Notes: generated by a model from the sequence alone, not told the origin. 64,000 nt of DNA from JAWKWH01 sp040830725 (GCA_040830725.1 JBFOMG010000032.1:1-64000); one strand, 5' to 3'; positions 41,575 to 50,735 are shown, numbered from the stretch's first letter. Made by a program: numbers and translations.

Positions 41575-42771
41575 TTAGAAGTAACGGGTGAACCGGACGA
41601 AGCCGGAAACGATTCCGTCCGGATCCAAACCACCGGTAAGGACACCGGCGTCCACGTCATCGTAGTGCAGTTCAGCGCGAACCTCAAAGTTCGTGACCGG
41701 GAACCAGACAACCGACAGTTCAGCACCCCATGCATCGTGATTTGTTGTCGGGAAGCCGGCAACAAACGGATTGTATGCATCATTGAAGTACTGGAAGGCA
41801 ATCGATGCGCTCAAAGTGGACGAGAATGCGTGGTTATACGATGCCAGGATCGACCACTCATAACCAAGCGGAAACACCGCCGGCCACGCGCTCACACCGG
41901 GACCACCGGACCACTGGTTCGGACCGTCATGATAGAAAGCAAGGACGCGAAGGCTCGAACCGGGTGAGTTCGGCACGTTCAACTGCATGCCAAGCCCTGC
42001 AGACCACGAGTCGCCTACACAGCCGGGACAAGCAGCTAACGGGCCAGGCAAAATCTCATCGTCATAGCCAACCTTGGCCCAGATTGAACCCCAACCCTGG
42101 TTGACGCCAACCTTGATCACCGCATCCGGAGTCCAAGAATTGCCGGCAGTAACGTCGTCTTCGATCGAGATCGTACCGAAGAAACCGTTGCCACCCTGGA
42201 AGGTGTAGGCGATCAGCTGACGCTGTGTATAACCATAGTACATGCCGCCCCAGGAATGTGCACCCCAGTTCGAAGCGCCGCCGCCTTGGGTCTGCGACCA
42301 AGCCGATTCGGTGTAACCCATGCGCCATCCGCCAAGCTCGATGAATGCCTGGTCGAAGGTAGCATTACCGTCAAAACCGCCAGTCCAGGTTCCCTGAACG
42401 CGGATGAAGCTGCGCAACGTACCCCATTCGGTGTCGGAACGCGCATCGAAGTTCAAGCGAGCACGGCTACCGACCGTGAGACCGCTCTGGCCGAATATGT
42501 TAGTGCCGCCATAGTAAGGGTTGGTAACAAACGGATTAACAACATTTCCGGTCCGGTCGCCACTGCTCCATACTTGGAACCACACATAGCCCGAAATGCG
42601 CAGGCAGGTTTCGGTACCCGGGATAAAGAAGAAGCCCGCACCGTATGCGTCACAGATGCGCACATACTCTACGGGTTCCGGCTCAGCAACGACAACAGCG
42701 TCCGCCGCCTGAGCGCCGGTAGCTGCGACGAGAGCTGCAGCGGAGCCGATAAGTAGGCTCTTGATTTTCAT
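41575..42771 (-). CDS. porin (Omp2/RopA type), copy 1
   Basis: A 398-residue outer-membrane porin with a cleaved signal peptide (MKIKSLLIGSAAALVAATGA, then QAADA). The mature start VVVAEPEPVEYVRICDAYG and the LRISGYVWFQV strand are the family hallmark of Brucella Omp2a/b and rhizobial RopA. A 16-stranded barrel is expected, and the chain ends R-Y-F, the C-terminal Phe used by the BAM complex. The ribosome binding site GGAGG lies inside a small hairpin. Head-to-head with a second porin 678 bp away. Confidence 0.93.
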   Translation of the reverse strand: MKIKSLLIGSAAALVAATGAQAADAVVVAEPEPVEYVRICDAYGAGFFFIPGTETCLRISGYVWFQVWSSGDRTGNVVNPFVTNPYYGGTNIFGQSGLTVGSRARLNFDARSDTEWGTLRSFIRVQGTWTGGFDGNATFDQAFIELGGWRMGYTESAWSQTQGGGASNWGAHSWGGMYYGYTQRQLIAYTFQGGNGFFGTISIEDDVTAGNSWTPDAVIKVGVNQGWGSIWAKVGYDDEILPGPLAACPGCVGDSWSAGLGMQLNVPNSPGSSLRVLAFYHDGPNQWSGGPGVSAWPAVFPLGYEWSILASYNHAFSSTLSASIAFQYFNDAYNPFVAGFPTTNHDAWGAELSVVWFPVTNFEVRAELHYDDVDAGVLTGGLDPDGIVSGFVRFTRYF

Positions 42772-42774
42772 TTT

Positions 42775-42788
42775 CTGACCTCCAGTCA
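42775..42788 (-). promoter_or_regulatory. hairpin sequestering the porin ribosome binding site, copy 1
   Basis: On the minus strand TGAC-TGGAG-GTCA forms a stem-loop that contains the GGAGG Shine-Dalgarno, followed by AAA and the ATG. The same hairpin precedes the second porin. Confidence 0.45.
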
Positions 42789-43431
42789 AAGTTAAAAACG
42801 GGTCTGGGTCTTTTTTGCTGAAGGACAGCTTTCCCTGCCCCATCCCCAATTTGCGAAAAAGACACACATGACGTGTCCCTTCTTCGAGCATGACAATACT
42901 GATGACCCTTTGGCGTTCAACAAAGATCGACCGGCAATCCGCCTTGTGCATGATCGATGCAGTGTTGCTGTTGCACAAATGACACGATTTTCGGGGTGCG
43001 GGAAAGCATCTGTTTACCATGACGCCCCGTTAAACCGCTGAATCCGGGCGAATCGGTGCTTTTTCGTTTTTGTATATCCGGCCTGCCGGTAACCGCTCCG
43101 GCAGCAGATTCGTTCCCCTTCATCGGTCCGGGTTTCACCTGGATGGGTGAGAAAAAACAGCGAATCGCCTCGCCGGACCTGTCTGAGAATTGGACGACTG
43201 GACGCGCATTTCGACCCAGTCGGCACCGCCAGACTCCGCGGACAAGCCTTGCGGCGCGGCAAGGAATTGGCGGCCTCCGTTTTTCAATCGCGCCGGTTTC
43301 AAGCCGGCCAACCGCACCAGCTCCGGTCACGCCATGCGCCGCATCCGGCCCATCCGGCCGTCAAAGTCCCGGAAATCCGGTGTTGCCAGACAGGGCGGGA
43401 ACTCTTCCCGGTCGTACAACCTGCTGCGATT

Positions 43432-43446
43432 CTGACTGGAGGTCAG
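43432..43446 (+). promoter_or_regulatory. hairpin sequestering the porin ribosome binding site, copy 2
   Basis: CTGAC-TGGAG-GTCAG is a five-base-pair stem with the GGAGG in its loop and 3' arm, three bases before the ATG at 43450. Its perfect conservation in both porins could reflect control or recent duplication. Confidence 0.45.
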
Positions 43447-43449
43447 AAA

Positions 43450-44691
43450 ATGAAAATCAAGAGCCTACTTATCGGCTCCGCTGCAGCTATCGTCGCAGCT
43501 ACCGGCGCCCAGGCGGCCGACGCTGTCGTCGTCGCAGAACCGGAACCCGTGGAATATGTGCGCATCTGTGATGCATACGGTGTCGGCTTCTTCTACATCC
43601 CCGGCACGGAAACCTGCCTGCGCGTATCGGGCTATGTTTGGTTTCAGGTTTCCACATCCAATGATGGTGAGTCTGGCGGATATTACGGATCGACAGATGC
43701 ATTGGGTGTATCGTCTCGTGCTCGCTTGAACTTTGATGCACGTTCGGACACCGAATTGGGTACGTTGCGCGGATTTATCCGTGTTCAGTCAACTTGGAAT
43801 GCCGCAAATCAGGCAATTGGCGGTACTACTACTGGGGCCGACGGGGTTTTTGGAACTGCTGATGATGTTGCAGTTTCCAGCCCGCTCGGCACGGATGGTA
43901 ACGCTACAATCGACCAGGCGTTCATTGAGCTTGGTGGTTGGCGTCTGGGTTACACTGAATCGGCCTGGTCACAGACCCAGGGTGGCGGGGCTTCCAACTG
44001 GGGTTCACACTCCTGGGGCGGCATGTATTACGGTTACTCACAGCGCCAACTGGTTGCCTATACCTTCCAAGGCGGGAACGGCTTTTTTGGAACGATCTCC
44101 ATCGAAGATGATGGCGATACCAACTACGTGCCCGATGCGATTGTGAAGGTAGGTGTCAATCAAGGCTGGGGTTCGGTTTGGGCGAAGGTCGCCTATGATG
44201 ACGATGTCAATTTGGCATTCCCACCGAATGCTGGGCCTTTCACCAATGCACCAAATGGCAACATGAGCGGTCTAGATGGTTGGGCAGCTTCAATCGGAAC
44301 ACAGATCAATATTCCGAACTCGGCTGGTTCAAGCCTCCGTGTAATCGGTTTCTATTCCGACAATCGGAATGCTTACACCGTTGGTTCTGAGTACTCGGTG
44401 CTGGTGTCCTACAATCATGCGTTCTCCTCAACTTTGAGCGCTTCGATTGCGGGTCAGTGGTTCGGCAATATACACGGCGCTAACGTTGCTCCATCTGTAG
44501 CCGTTCCCGGAGGTGCCGTCGGTATTCCAGGAACTGGCGACGGTTGGGGCGCTGAGCTGTCAATCGTCTGGTTCCCGGTTACGAATTTCGAAGTTCGTAC
44601 CGAGATTCACTATGACGACGTCGACACAGCTGCCGGTGCGGACCAGAGCGGAACCACATCCGGCATCCTGCGGTTCACCCGCTATTTCTAA
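43450..44691 (+). CDS. porin (Omp2/RopA type), copy 2
   Basis: A 413-residue porin whose first 60 residues almost match copy 1 (signal MKIKSLLIGSAAAIVAATGA, then VVVAEPEPVEYVRICDAYG). It then diverges in loop-like regions, including a 15-residue loop with GGTTTGADG near residue 120 that copy 1 lacks, and rejoins at TESAWSQTQGGGASNW. It ends in RYF. GC content and codon use appear lower in the middle, suggesting recombination or transfer of the variable part. Confidence 0.93.
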   Translation: MKIKSLLIGSAAAIVAATGAQAADAVVVAEPEPVEYVRICDAYGVGFFYIPGTETCLRVSGYVWFQVSTSNDGESGGYYGSTDALGVSSRARLNFDARSDTELGTLRGFIRVQSTWNAANQAIGGTTTGADGVFGTADDVAVSSPLGTDGNATIDQAFIELGGWRLGYTESAWSQTQGGGASNWGSHSWGGMYYGYSQRQLVAYTFQGGNGFFGTISIEDDGDTNYVPDAIVKVGVNQGWGSVWAKVAYDDDVNLAFPPNAGPFTNAPNGNMSGLDGWAASIGTQINIPNSAGSSLRVIGFYSDNRNAYTVGSEYSVLVSYNHAFSSTLSASIAGQWFGNIHGANVAPSVAVPGGAVGIPGTGDGWGAELSIVWFPVTNFEVRTEIHYDDVDTAAGADQSGTTSGILRFTRYF

Positions 44692-44718
44692 GCTGAGTGA
44701 TGCGTAGCTGAACAAACG

Positions 44719-44750
44719 AAGGCCCGGCGACAATAGAAGCGCCGGGCCTT
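44719..44750 (+). terminator. Rho-independent terminator after porin copy 2
   Basis: AAGGCCCGGCG, loop ACAATAGAAG, CGCCGGGCCTT then TG: a perfect 11-bp stem. It closes the second porin gene. Confidence 0.8.
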
Positions 44751-44948
44751 TGCACTTCAATCCGGGGCAGAAACAAACGTTCGCGTTGCCAGCTTCGCAC
44801 AGGCTGGTTCGAACGGGACATGATCGGAAAGGATGGAAAAACGGGGGGCTGATCCGAATGGCGGCAGGTTTCAACGAGGAGCCGGACGCCGGGAAGCCGA
44901 CAATGACTGACTGGACCGGGAAACAAACACGGTTGCAAGGAGGCGTGG

Positions 44949-45911
44949 ATGCAGGATATACCGCAATCCACATCGGCTCCGGGGGGCAGCCTTATGAACA
45001 AACCGGTTATGCACAGTCCGGTCCTGCAATATTTGTCGACTTCGAGCGAATACCGGATCGATTCGTCCGCGAATCCACCTGTTCGTGTCGTATCGGAGCA
45101 CAGCCTGTCGGAATTGACGGCTCGCTACATTGACGTGTTGTGGGAAGAAGGAACGCACAAATACAATGTCCGTTCCTTCCTTGGAGAACTGAACGAGATA
45201 TTGCTCGGCGAAAAATTCTCCACCTTTTCCGACGACCTGATCGACCGCCTGATCGGCACCCTTCGCGAACGCGGCAACTCAAATGCGACCATCAACCGAA
45301 AGATGGCCGCGCTGAGCAAATTGTTGCGGAAGGCAGAGAAGATGGGGGACATTCACAGCCTGCCGGAATTCCGGCGTCAGCGGGAAAAGGCAGGCCGAAT
45401 CCGCTTTCTGGATTCGCAGGAAGAGGCCCGGTTGTTCGCGGCTGTGCGCGACCGGTCGGAGGACGCCTGGCGGCTTTCGATCTTTCTGGTCGACACCGGC
45501 TGCCGGCTTGGCGAGGCGCTCGGTCTGATGTGGCAGGATATTACCGACGACCGGGCGACATTCTGGATCACCAAATCGGGGCGCAGCCGCACGGTGCCGC
45601 TGACCGAACGTTCGCAAGCGGCGATCCGGGTTGAACGGGGAAGGAAAAAGGGGCCATTTTCGCACATGACCCAGCCGGGTTTCCGCGCGGTGTGGAACGA
45701 TGCGAAGGCTGAGGTTGGCCTTGCGGCCGACCCGCAGGTGGTGCCGCATATCCTGCGCCATACCTGCGCCTCGCGGCTGGTGCGCGGCGGGATTGACATC
45801 CGGCGGGTGCAAATGTGGCTCGGCCACCAGACACTCTCAATGACCATGCGCTATGCCCATCTTGCAACCAACGACCTTGATTCCTGTGTCAAAGTGCTGG
45901 AACGTAACTGA
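44949..45911 (+). CDS. tyrosine recombinase/integrase
   Basis: A 320-residue XerC/phage-integrase-family protein started at ATG 44949 (AAGGAGG six bases upstream). An N-terminal SAM-like DNA-binding domain covers residues 35-130; the catalytic domain has Arg in DTGCRLGEALGLMW, Lys near the GRSRTVPL turn, the H-x-x-R box in VPHILRHTCASRLV, W-L-G-H-Q and the nucleophile Tyr in MRYAHLAT. It lacks the tight N-terminal match of XerC/XerD. There are no other phage or ICE genes nearby and no obvious attachment site, so it is a solitary recombinase of unknown target. Confidence 0.9.
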   Translation: MQDIPQSTSAPGGSLMNKPVMHSPVLQYLSTSSEYRIDSSANPPVRVVSEHSLSELTARYIDVLWEEGTHKYNVRSFLGELNEILLGEKFSTFSDDLIDRLIGTLRERGNSNATINRKMAALSKLLRKAEKMGDIHSLPEFRRQREKAGRIRFLDSQEEARLFAAVRDRSEDAWRLSIFLVDTGCRLGEALGLMWQDITDDRATFWITKSGRSRTVPLTERSQAAIRVERGRKKGPFSHMTQPGFRAVWNDAKAEVGLAADPQVVPHILRHTCASRLVRGGIDIRRVQMWLGHQTLSMTMRYAHLATNDLDSCVKVLERN

Positions 45912-46033
45912 CCGGCGGGAGAAGACGGAAGAAGCCGGCCGGGTTCAGCGGACCGCTTTTTCAGGGGCAGGTTTTCAGTTCCTGCGCAAACGGGTAAGGG
46001 ATTGGCGTATCTCAGATCTTTTGGGAAAACGCC

Positions 46034-47140
46034 ATGCCCGACCGCCCGATGCTGACACCCCTGGTAGACGCCCTGCCCGAAACCGTGCCCTTTGTCGGGC
46101 CGGAAACACAGGAACGGGCGCGGGGCGCACCCTTTCGCGCCCGGATCGGCGCCAATGAAAACGGGTTCGGCCCGTCGCCAAATGTCGTGGCTGCCATGGC
46201 CGACGCCGCTCCGGATATGTGGAAGTATTGCGATCCGGAGAATTTCGACCTGAAGGCGGCGCTTGCCACCTATCATGGCGTGAGTCCTGAGAACATCACG
46301 GTTGGCGAAGGTATCGATGGCTTGCTCGGACTGACGGTGCGCCAATATGTCGAGCCAGGTGCGCCAGTGGTCAGTTCGCTCGGCGCCTACCCGACCTTCA
46401 ATTACCATGTCGCCGGGTTTGGGGGCCGGCTGGTGACGGTTCCTTACCTGCAAGACCGCGAGGACCCGGAAGCGCTTCTGGATGCGGTTCGGCGCGAAAG
46501 CCCGCCTCTTGTCTATTTCGCCAATCCCGACAACCCGATGGGCACCTGGTGGAGTGCCGATGATGTGGTGGCGTTCATGGATGCGCTACCGCAAACCACC
46601 CTGCTGGTGCTCGATGAGGCCTACGGCGAATTTGCGCCGGAAGGCACCATGCCACCGCTTGATGTGTCGCGCCCGAATGTGCTGCGTTTCCGCACATTTT
46701 CAAAAGCTTACGGCTTGGCGGGGCTCAGGTGCGGTTACTGTATAGGAGAGGCTTCCGTTGTCCGCGCTTTCGACCGGGTGCGCAACCATTTCGGCATGAC
46801 GCGGATGACACAGGCTGCCTGCCTGGCTGCCCTGGCCGATCAGGATCATCTGCGGCAAACCATTGCCAACGTCGCCGCCTGCCGCGAACGCATTGCGGCA
46901 ATCGCCGCCGAACACAGCCTGTCCTCGCTACCGTCGGCAACCAATTTTGTTGCGATCGACTGCGGCGGCGGCGGCGGCGAACATGCACAAAACGTCATGA
47001 ACGGGTTGATTGAGGACGGAATTTTTGTGCGCAAGCCCTTCGCACCGGGGCTCGACCGATGTATCCGTGTCAGTTGCGGTCCGGAAGCCGATATGGCGGC
47101 TTTTGGGGAAGCTCTGGGCCGCGTATTGGCTGCGTTGTAA
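46034..47140 (+). CDS. pyridoxal-phosphate aminotransferase, HisC-like
   Basis: A 368-residue fold-type I aminotransferase. The Schiff-base Lys is in FRTFSKAYGLAGLRCGY, with the distal Arg and Asp motifs NPDNPMGTWW and VLDEAYGEFAP. The family is class-II histidinol-phosphate aminotransferase, but no other his gene is near, so a side activity on aromatic or other amino acids is possible. The first residues (MPDRPMLTPLVDALPETVPFVGPETQERARG) suit HisC-like paralogues of rhizobia. It lies just upstream of the dehydrogenase gene below. Confidence 0.8.
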   Translation: MPDRPMLTPLVDALPETVPFVGPETQERARGAPFRARIGANENGFGPSPNVVAAMADAAPDMWKYCDPENFDLKAALATYHGVSPENITVGEGIDGLLGLTVRQYVEPGAPVVSSLGAYPTFNYHVAGFGGRLVTVPYLQDREDPEALLDAVRRESPPLVYFANPDNPMGTWWSADDVVAFMDALPQTTLLVLDEAYGEFAPEGTMPPLDVSRPNVLRFRTFSKAYGLAGLRCGYCIGEASVVRAFDRVRNHFGMTRMTQAACLAALADQDHLRQTIANVAACRERIAAIAAEHSLSSLPSATNFVAIDCGGGGGEHAQNVMNGLIEDGIFVRKPFAPGLDRCIRVSCGPEADMAAFGEALGRVLAAL

Positions 47141-47236
47141 ACCAATCACCCACCCTTCGCACATCAGGGCCGGGCCGCTCGTTAACAACCACGCGCCGGC
47201 CGATCAGACCAATACAAAAACGGGAGAGCATGAATA

Positions 47237-48142
47237 ATGACCAAACCTGTCATCGGCTTCATCGGTGTCGGCCTCATGGGGCACGGCATGGCCAAGAATA
47301 TTGTCAAGAAGGGATACGAACTCGTCGTCATGGCGCACCGAAACCGCCAACCGGTGGACGATCTCATTTCGCGAGGCGCGCGCGAAGCGGCTTCGCCCAA
47401 GGAGATGGCGGCCGGCTGCGACATCATTCACATCTGCGTTTCCGGCAGCCAGCAGGTTGAATCCGTTGTCCGCGGAGCGGACGGTATCCTGGCGTCGCAA
47501 AAGGCTGGTCTGATTGTCGTTGATTGTTCGACCTCCGACCCCGTCAGCACTCTCCAGCTGGCGGATGAATTGCAGCAGCAAGGCATGGCCATGGTAGATG
47601 CGCCGCTTTCGCGAACGCCGAAGGAGGCCGAAGCCGGAACACTCGACACCATGGTCGGTGCCGATGCAGCAATCTTCGAGAAGATCCGTCCGGTTATTGA
47701 ATGCTGGGCCGGTGTCATCGTCCATCTTGGTCCGGTAGGCCTCGGACACAAGATGAAATTGATCAACAATTTCATTGCCATGGGTTATGCCGCGCTCTAT
47801 GCGGAGGCACTGGCGATCGCGCGCAAAACCGGGCTGACCCCTGAACAAGTCAATTCCGTCATTGCGCCGGGAAGACTGTCGAACGGGTTTTTCGAGACCT
47901 TCATGAAGTGGACGCTGGAGCGGGACGAAAATGCCCATCGCTTCACCATTACCAATGCCCACAAGGACATGCGCTACATGGCCAACCTGGCCAATGCGGC
48001 GGGAGCTGTAAATCCCATGCAATCGGCGGTCAGAAACGCCTTTGCCGCCATGGAGGCGGCTGGCGGCGGTGAGAAATATGTGCCGATGCTGGCCGATTTC
48101 ATCGCTGAAGCGAACGGCATCGACGTGTCCGGGAACCGGTAA
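47237..48142 (+). CDS. NAD(P)-dependent beta-hydroxyacid dehydrogenase (3-hydroxyisobutyrate dehydrogenase family)
   Basis: A 301-residue dehydrogenase: Rossmann motif G-F-I-G-V-G-L-M-G-H-G-M-A (residues 6-18), the VDAPLSRTPKEAEAGTL catalytic loop and the helix with the catalytic Lys in GLGHKMKLINN, where Lys in the position of HIBADH K171 is followed by N. The substrate is a 3-hydroxyacid with a small side chain. GGGAGA precedes its ATG. It ends one base from the end of the convergent HD gene, so both transcripts overlap at their ends. Confidence 0.85.
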   Translation: MTKPVIGFIGVGLMGHGMAKNIVKKGYELVVMAHRNRQPVDDLISRGAREAASPKEMAAGCDIIHICVSGSQQVESVVRGADGILASQKAGLIVVDCSTSDPVSTLQLADELQQQGMAMVDAPLSRTPKEAEAGTLDTMVGADAAIFEKIRPVIECWAGVIVHLGPVGLGHKMKLINNFIAMGYAALYAEALAIARKTGLTPEQVNSVIAPGRLSNGFFETFMKWTLERDENAHRFTITNAHKDMRYMANLANAAGAVNPMQSAVRNAFAAMEAAGGGEKYVPMLADFIAEANGIDVSGNR

Positions 48143-48751
48143 TCAAAGCCCCCTCACCTCGCCTTCCCTGATCACTTCCGGATCCCAGGCTTTGCGGCTG
48201 AAGACCTCACGCACCATGGGTTCGAAGTGTTCAAGCGGCTTCATCGGATAGTCGGGATCAAACGAGGCCTGGTCCCAGCGCTCGCAAAAGGCCGCGCACG
48301 TGTCGAAACACGGGTGATCCTTGAACCGGTCACGGGCATTGCGGTCCCAATTATAGTGATGCGCATAGTAGAGCATCTGGAAGATGCCGTGATGCTCAAC
48401 CGTCCAGGCGACTTCCCAGCGAACGAACGGACGAATGACTTCTGCTGAAAACCGGTCATGGTTCTGTGGCGCCAACCCATCGCCGATATCGTGCAACAGC
48501 GCGCCGACAATCCAGTCAACATCCTGCCCCTCGGCTTCCGCGCGGGTGGCGGACTGCAGCCCGTGTTCCAGTCTGGTGATGCGGTATCCTTCCAGCGTCA
48601 CCTCGCCCTGCCGCCGCAATTCATCGAGAATCCGGTCTGCCGTCATCGCGTGATAGGGTTTTTCCAGCTCGTGCAGCAGTTCGTATTCTTCCTTGGTGCC
48701 GTCCTTCATCTGGGTGAACGAGACGGTCGGTATTTCCGGTTTGGCATTCAT
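48143..48751 (-). CDS. HD-domain mixed-valent di-iron oxygenase, PhnZ/TmpB-like
   Basis: A 202-residue protein with the six-ligand HD pattern of PhnZ-type oxygenases: RLEHGLQSA, the HD in LLHDIGDGL, H in NHDRFSAEVI, H in VEHHGIFQML and Asp in ERWDQASFDPDY. In these enzymes two irons split the C-P bond of a 1-hydroxyphosphonate with O2. At the positions of the PhnZ Tyr24 and Glu27 (ten and seven residues before the LEH His) this protein has Leu and Tyr, so its substrate lid differs from the phosphonate enzymes I know. It is coupled to the PhyH gene by an ATGA overlap. Confidence 0.75.
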   Translation of the reverse strand: MNAKPEIPTVSFTQMKDGTKEEYELLHELEKPYHAMTADRILDELRRQGEVTLEGYRITRLEHGLQSATRAEAEGQDVDWIVGALLHDIGDGLAPQNHDRFSAEVIRPFVRWEVAWTVEHHGIFQMLYYAHHYNWDRNARDRFKDHPCFDTCAAFCERWDQASFDPDYPMKPLEHFEPMVREVFSRKAWDPEVIREGEVRGL

Positions 48752-49638
48752 TGGATTGCTCCCGTCTTCTCGGCTGGTTTCGGCGCAGCACGATACATCG
48801 CCACCTTGTCTTCAGCCCCCGCTGCAAGCGTCTTTGCCTGATCGGCAAGGATCCGCCCGTAAAGCGCCAGGTCGGCCGGGTGCAGCACTCCGCGGGCGCC
48901 GGCAACATTGATCCAGCCACCATGATCGTCGATACCGCGAACCAGCATGGCGTAGTCGCGGCCACCGGCCTGTTCGCGCACTGCCGGAGTCACGTAGCGG
49001 ATGGCGAGACCGATGCGGCGGTCGTCCGACAGGTTCGGACCGGAGGCGTGAAAACACCGGCCGTGGTGAAGCGACATCTCGCCCGGCTTGAGCGCTCCGT
49101 GCACTGCCTTGGATTCATCAACGTTTTCAATCTCTTGACCGCGTGAAAGCATATTGTCTTCCGCGAAGGTATCGTTGTGAGCCACGATGCCACCCTTGTG
49201 ACTTCCCGGCAGAAAGCGCATGCAGCCGGCCTGCACGGATACATCGGAGAGCGCCACCCAGGCGGTGACCTCATCGTCGGTCTCGCCCATCCCCCAATAG
49301 GTCAGGTCCTGGTGCCAGGTGACAACCTTGCTTGTGCCGGGCTCTTTGATGAACAGTTCCGATGACCAGGCCAGAATATCCGGCCCAAGAATCGATTCGA
49401 CTGCATCGAGAATTGCCGGCGTGCGTGCCAGTTCGGCAAGCAGCCGGATCACAATGTAGCCATTGGCCCGTAAATACTGGCTGATCGGTTTGCCGCCAGC
49501 GCCCTCCGCATGGTCGCGTTCCATGGTTTCGATTTCGGCGCGGATCTTAGAGACCCGTTCAGCGTTGAAAACGCGAACTCCCGCCAGAAATCCATCGCGC
49601 TGGTATTGAGCATATTGTTCATCAGTCAGTGCAGGCAT
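48748..49638 (-). CDS. phytanoyl-CoA dioxygenase (PhyH)-family Fe(II)/2-oxoglutarate oxygenase, PhnY/TmpA-like
   Basis: A 296-residue non-heme oxygenase. The iron facial triad is H-x-D in VVTWHQDLTYW and a distal His in HHGRCFHASGPN; the 2-oxoglutarate Arg is in DDRRIGLAIRYV. In the PhnY/PhnZ and TmpA/TmpB systems this enzyme adds the 1-hydroxyl to an aminoethylphosphonate or its trimethyl form, and the HD enzyme then cleaves the C-P bond. Gene order, overlap and divergent LysR regulator fit a two-step module. The substrate is unproven. Confidence 0.8.
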   Translation of the reverse strand: MPALTDEQYAQYQRDGFLAGVRVFNAERVSKIRAEIETMERDHAEGAGGKPISQYLRANGYIVIRLLAELARTPAILDAVESILGPDILAWSSELFIKEPGTSKVVTWHQDLTYWGMGETDDEVTAWVALSDVSVQAGCMRFLPGSHKGGIVAHNDTFAEDNMLSRGQEIENVDESKAVHGALKPGEMSLHHGRCFHASGPNLSDDRRIGLAIRYVTPAVREQAGGRDYAMLVRGIDDHGGWINVAGARGVLHPADLALYGRILADQAKTLAAGAEDKVAMYRAAPKPAEKTGAIQ

Positions 49639-49741
49639 GGCTTCGCCCTCTTTCGATTGCTGCTGCGAAAATACGACGGCAGTTTCCCCGTGAACAGTGA
49701 AACATGTTGCAGTGGAGCATAAGTTCTACTTAACATGAACC

Positions 49742-50635
49742 ATGGACACCCGCCGCATTCCATCGCTCAACTGGTTGCGCGTCTTCGAAGCGGCAGCGCG
49801 TATGGAAAATTTCACCCGTGCTGCTGAAATCCTCAATATGAGCGCACCGGCGGTCAGCCAGCAGATACTGGCGCTGGAAACGCATCTTGGCCAGAAGCTG
49901 TTTCAGCGCAGCCCGCAAAAGGTCATCCTTACCGATGCCGGACGCGCTTTCCTGCCAGTGGTGCAACAATCACTTGGCTCGGTTGAGACCGCGGCCGCCG
50001 CGTTATTCGGTACTGCGGGCCAGCAAATCGTCACCCTTCAGGCGGTTACCATTCTGGCCATGGGTTGGCTGCCGGCGCGCATTGCTGCATTCGAAACAGC
50101 CCATCCGGACATCCGGGTAAGCGTCACCACCGGCAATACGCTTGCCGATTTCCGCGGGTTACAGCCAGGCCGGGAACCGGACTTGCAGATCGTATTTGGG
50201 TCCACTGTCGATTTTCCCGCTAGTGCCGTGCGCCTTTTCGGCGAGACACTGATCCCGGTTGCAGCGCCTGATATTGCGAAAAATGTCAAAAAACCCGGCG
50301 ACCTGGCGAACCACCGGCTGATTGAGGTAGCAACGCACCGTTCCGGCTGGCATCAGGTGCTGGCAGCAACTACGCAAGCCGATATCGGCACAATGGATTT
50401 CACCTTCGCCGACAACACACCGCTGGCGCTGATGATGGCGCAACAAAAACTCGGACTGGCGCTGGCACGGGCGCCCGGCAGTGATGCAATGGTCGATGCC
50501 CTCGGGCTGGTTCAAATCGGCCTTGTGCCGCAGGTCCTGGGAATGCAGCACTACCATGTGATCACGCCGGAAGCGCGGCCATTGTCGCGGGCCGCGCGCA
50601 TGCTTCTCGACTGGCTTTTAGAGCAACGGGAGTAG
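49742..50635 (+). CDS. LysR-family transcriptional regulator, GcvA-like
   Basis: A 297-residue LysR protein: helix-turn-helix in the first 60 residues (LNWLRVFEAAARMENFTRAAEILNMSAPAVSQQI, then LETHLGQKLFQRSP) and a periplasmic-binding-type effector domain. The RRIPSLNWLRVFEAAAR start is typical of the GcvA subgroup. It is divergent from the PhyH/HD pair with 103 bp between, where a LysR T-N11-A site would be expected, so it probably activates that pair. Confidence 0.85.
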   Translation: MDTRRIPSLNWLRVFEAAARMENFTRAAEILNMSAPAVSQQILALETHLGQKLFQRSPQKVILTDAGRAFLPVVQQSLGSVETAAAALFGTAGQQIVTLQAVTILAMGWLPARIAAFETAHPDIRVSVTTGNTLADFRGLQPGREPDLQIVFGSTVDFPASAVRLFGETLIPVAAPDIAKNVKKPGDLANHRLIEVATHRSGWHQVLAATTQADIGTMDFTFADNTPLALMMAQQKLGLALARAPGSDAMVDALGLVQIGLVPQVLGMQHYHVITPEARPLSRAARMLLDWLLEQRE

Positions 50636-50735
50636 CCGAAAACCAACATCGCCGGGCCGATGTGTCTTTGTCTTGCTTGAATTAATTGAACGTTTGTTTT
50701 ATTATCTATACAAGCAATGAAAATAGCGACAAATC

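Larger units (their letters stand above)
42772..43449. other. shared 5' region of two divergent porin genes
   Basis: 678 bp between the two porin starts with no supported gene. Both ends carry the same short leader segment up to and past the start codon, and the middle is unrelated. It must hold two promoters. No clear operator is seen. Confidence 0.5.
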
